A stretch of DNA of 6,954 nt from Bacteroidetes bacterium UBA6063. Its GTDB lineage: Bacteria > Bacteroidota > Bacteroidia > NS11-12g > UBA9320. The notes beneath the pieces are model-generated. The model made no database searches. It was given only the letters and a program-made list of their open reading frames with translations, and was not told the DNA's origin. Each line of letters opens with the position of its first letter. The stretch's first letter is position 1. This document shows positions 6,296 through 6,954 of this stretch, piece after piece. The position numbers and the translations under genes are program-made. The DNA is taken from the NCBI GenBank assembly GCA_002428905.1, contig DIYD01000043.1, forward strand, positions 1 through 6,954. Direction: 5' to 3'.

Positions 6296-6954
6296 CTAGT
6301 CCATTAAGTCGTTAACTGAGTTCGATGAATCATTCGAAGTGTCTCCACCAGTATCTACTGGAGTGTTGTCTGAGCCGCCTTCGTGCGTGTGCGAGAAGGT
6401 TTCCCGTATATCGATGCCGAACTTTTTGCTGTGTTCTTCCATGATTTTGGCATCCTCCTCTTTGTATTTTGCTGTGGCCTCAGCCATGGCAACCAACACC
6501 TGGTGTAACTCGGTCATACGTTTTGGATGTTTCTTAACACGCTCAATACGATCGCGTTCTGATCCTACCAGTACTTTAGCTGCGATTTCAGTAATCTTCT
6601 GGTCGGTTTTTACACCCGCCTCTTCATACATCGATGCGGCTTCCTGAGCGGTAGCCGATTGGATTAATTGCAAACCTGATTCGTAGGTAGTCACACGCTC
6701 TTCGGTATCACTTTTCAGCTGACCAATCAATTGTTTTAAGTTGTTCTTGGTGGTGGTTTGCGCTTCCAGGTGAACTACAATTTGGTCTACAAAGCGTTCC
6801 TTCGACTGGAAGATACCCAGGGCAATATTGAACTTACCTTTTAGTTCGGCGCGTTGCTCCTTTAGGTCTGCTACTTTTTTCTCTTGTTCGGTGTATTCCG
6901 GACTGTTATTCGGAAGCTCGGTGAGCTCCTCCTCCGCTTGTTTTAGTCTATTTT
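6296..6954 (-). CDS. Charged coiled-coil-rich protein, N-terminus cut by window edge
   Basis: The frame is open from the window edge to TAG at 6298-6296, giving 218 visible residues, so the true start lies beyond 6954. An internal TTG at 6730 could be taken for a start, but the reading frame upstream of it stays open and continues the same charged helical pattern, so I treat the gene as 5'-partial. The visible part is dominated by Glu, Lys, Gln and Ala helices: a strongly charged heptad-like stretch near the edge (around EQEKKVADLKEQRAELK), then regions with Thr/Gln/Val/Ala character, then EATAKYKEEDAKIMEEHSKK. The last 30 or so residues are low-complexity and acidic, rich in Gly, Ser, Asn, Asp and Thr, and probably disordered. 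No membrane segment is visible. Architecturally it is reminiscent of TelA/KlaA-type toxic-anion-resistance proteins, but I see no diagnostic motif and the diagnostic N-terminus is missing. It is the first visible gene of the operon, ending 4 bases before the next start. Confidence 0.85.
   Translation of the reverse strand, partial: NRLKQAEEELTELPNNSPEYTEQEKKVADLKEQRAELKGKFNIALGIFQSKERFVDQIVVHLEAQTTTKNNLKQLIGQLKSDTEERVTTYESGLQLIQSATAQEAASMYEEAGVKTDQKITEIAAKVLVGSERDRIERVKKHPKRMTELHQVLVAMAEATAKYKEEDAKIMEEHSKKFGIDIRETFSHTHEGGSDNTPVDTGGDTSNDSSNSVNDLMD

Larger units (their letters stand above)
1..6954 (-). other. Part of one compact six-gene operon
   Basis: All six genes share the minus strand. 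The junctions, in transcription order, are 4 bases (6295-6292), 4 bases (5172-5169), an 8-base overlap (3214-3207), 3 bases (1945-1943) and 2 bases (1435-1434). There is no room for an internal terminator or a conventional promoter between genes, so I infer a single transcript entering from beyond 6954 and leaving past base 1. Internal promoters inside coding sequence cannot be excluded by eye. Confidence 0.85.

Noticed and set aside
6296..6730. Treating the TTG at 6730 as the true start of the coiled-coil gene
   Set aside because: The frame stays open from 6730 to the window edge for 74 more codons with the same charged helical composition, so the gene is cut by the edge rather than starting there.

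Overview
The window is coding almost end to end, and every gene lies on the minus strand. Transcription therefore runs from the high coordinates to the low ones. I see six genes, two of them cut by the window edges, with junctions of only 2 to 4 bases or an 8-base overlap. This looks like the middle of a single polycistronic operon whose promoter and terminator both lie outside the window. I found no RNA gene, insertion sequence, CRISPR array, long repeat or intergenic space above a few bases.

Organism: base composition is moderate (low-to-mid 40s % GC by eye) and the proteins are rich in Lys, Asn, Asp, Tyr and Phe. Most starts lack a Shine-Dalgarno sequence and are preceded by A/T-rich sequence. 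That pattern fits Bacteroidota (Cytophagales, Sphingobacteriales or Flavobacteriales type), but no taxonomic marker gene is present, so this is an inference.

Layout in transcription order: (A) 6954-6296, the C-terminal 218 residues of a charged, coiled-coil-rich protein with an acidic Ser/Asn/Asp tail. (B) 6291-5173, a 372-residue soluble protein of unknown function, apparently starting at TTG. (C) 5168-3207, a 653-residue AAA+ ATPase with one ATPase module of the classic AAA type, between a roughly 300-residue N-terminal region and a roughly 200-residue C-terminal region that I cannot assign. (D) 3214-1946, a 422-residue soluble protein of unknown function that overlaps the end of C by 8 bases. 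(E) 1942-1436, a small protein with three predicted membrane segments and a charged cytoplasmic tail. (F) 1433 to beyond base 1, a protein with three N-terminal membrane segments and a large, probably extracytoplasmic domain cut by the window edge.

How they may work together (inference): the tight coupling suggests the products act together. The AAA+ protein C is the only recognisable motor. E and F would place part of the machinery in the inner membrane, with F reaching the periplasm and E offering a cytoplasmic tail for docking. A, B and D would be cytosolic adaptors, substrates or regulators. I cannot connect this gene set to a characterised system from the sequence alone. It is a reasonable candidate for an undescribed membrane-linked AAA+ assembly.
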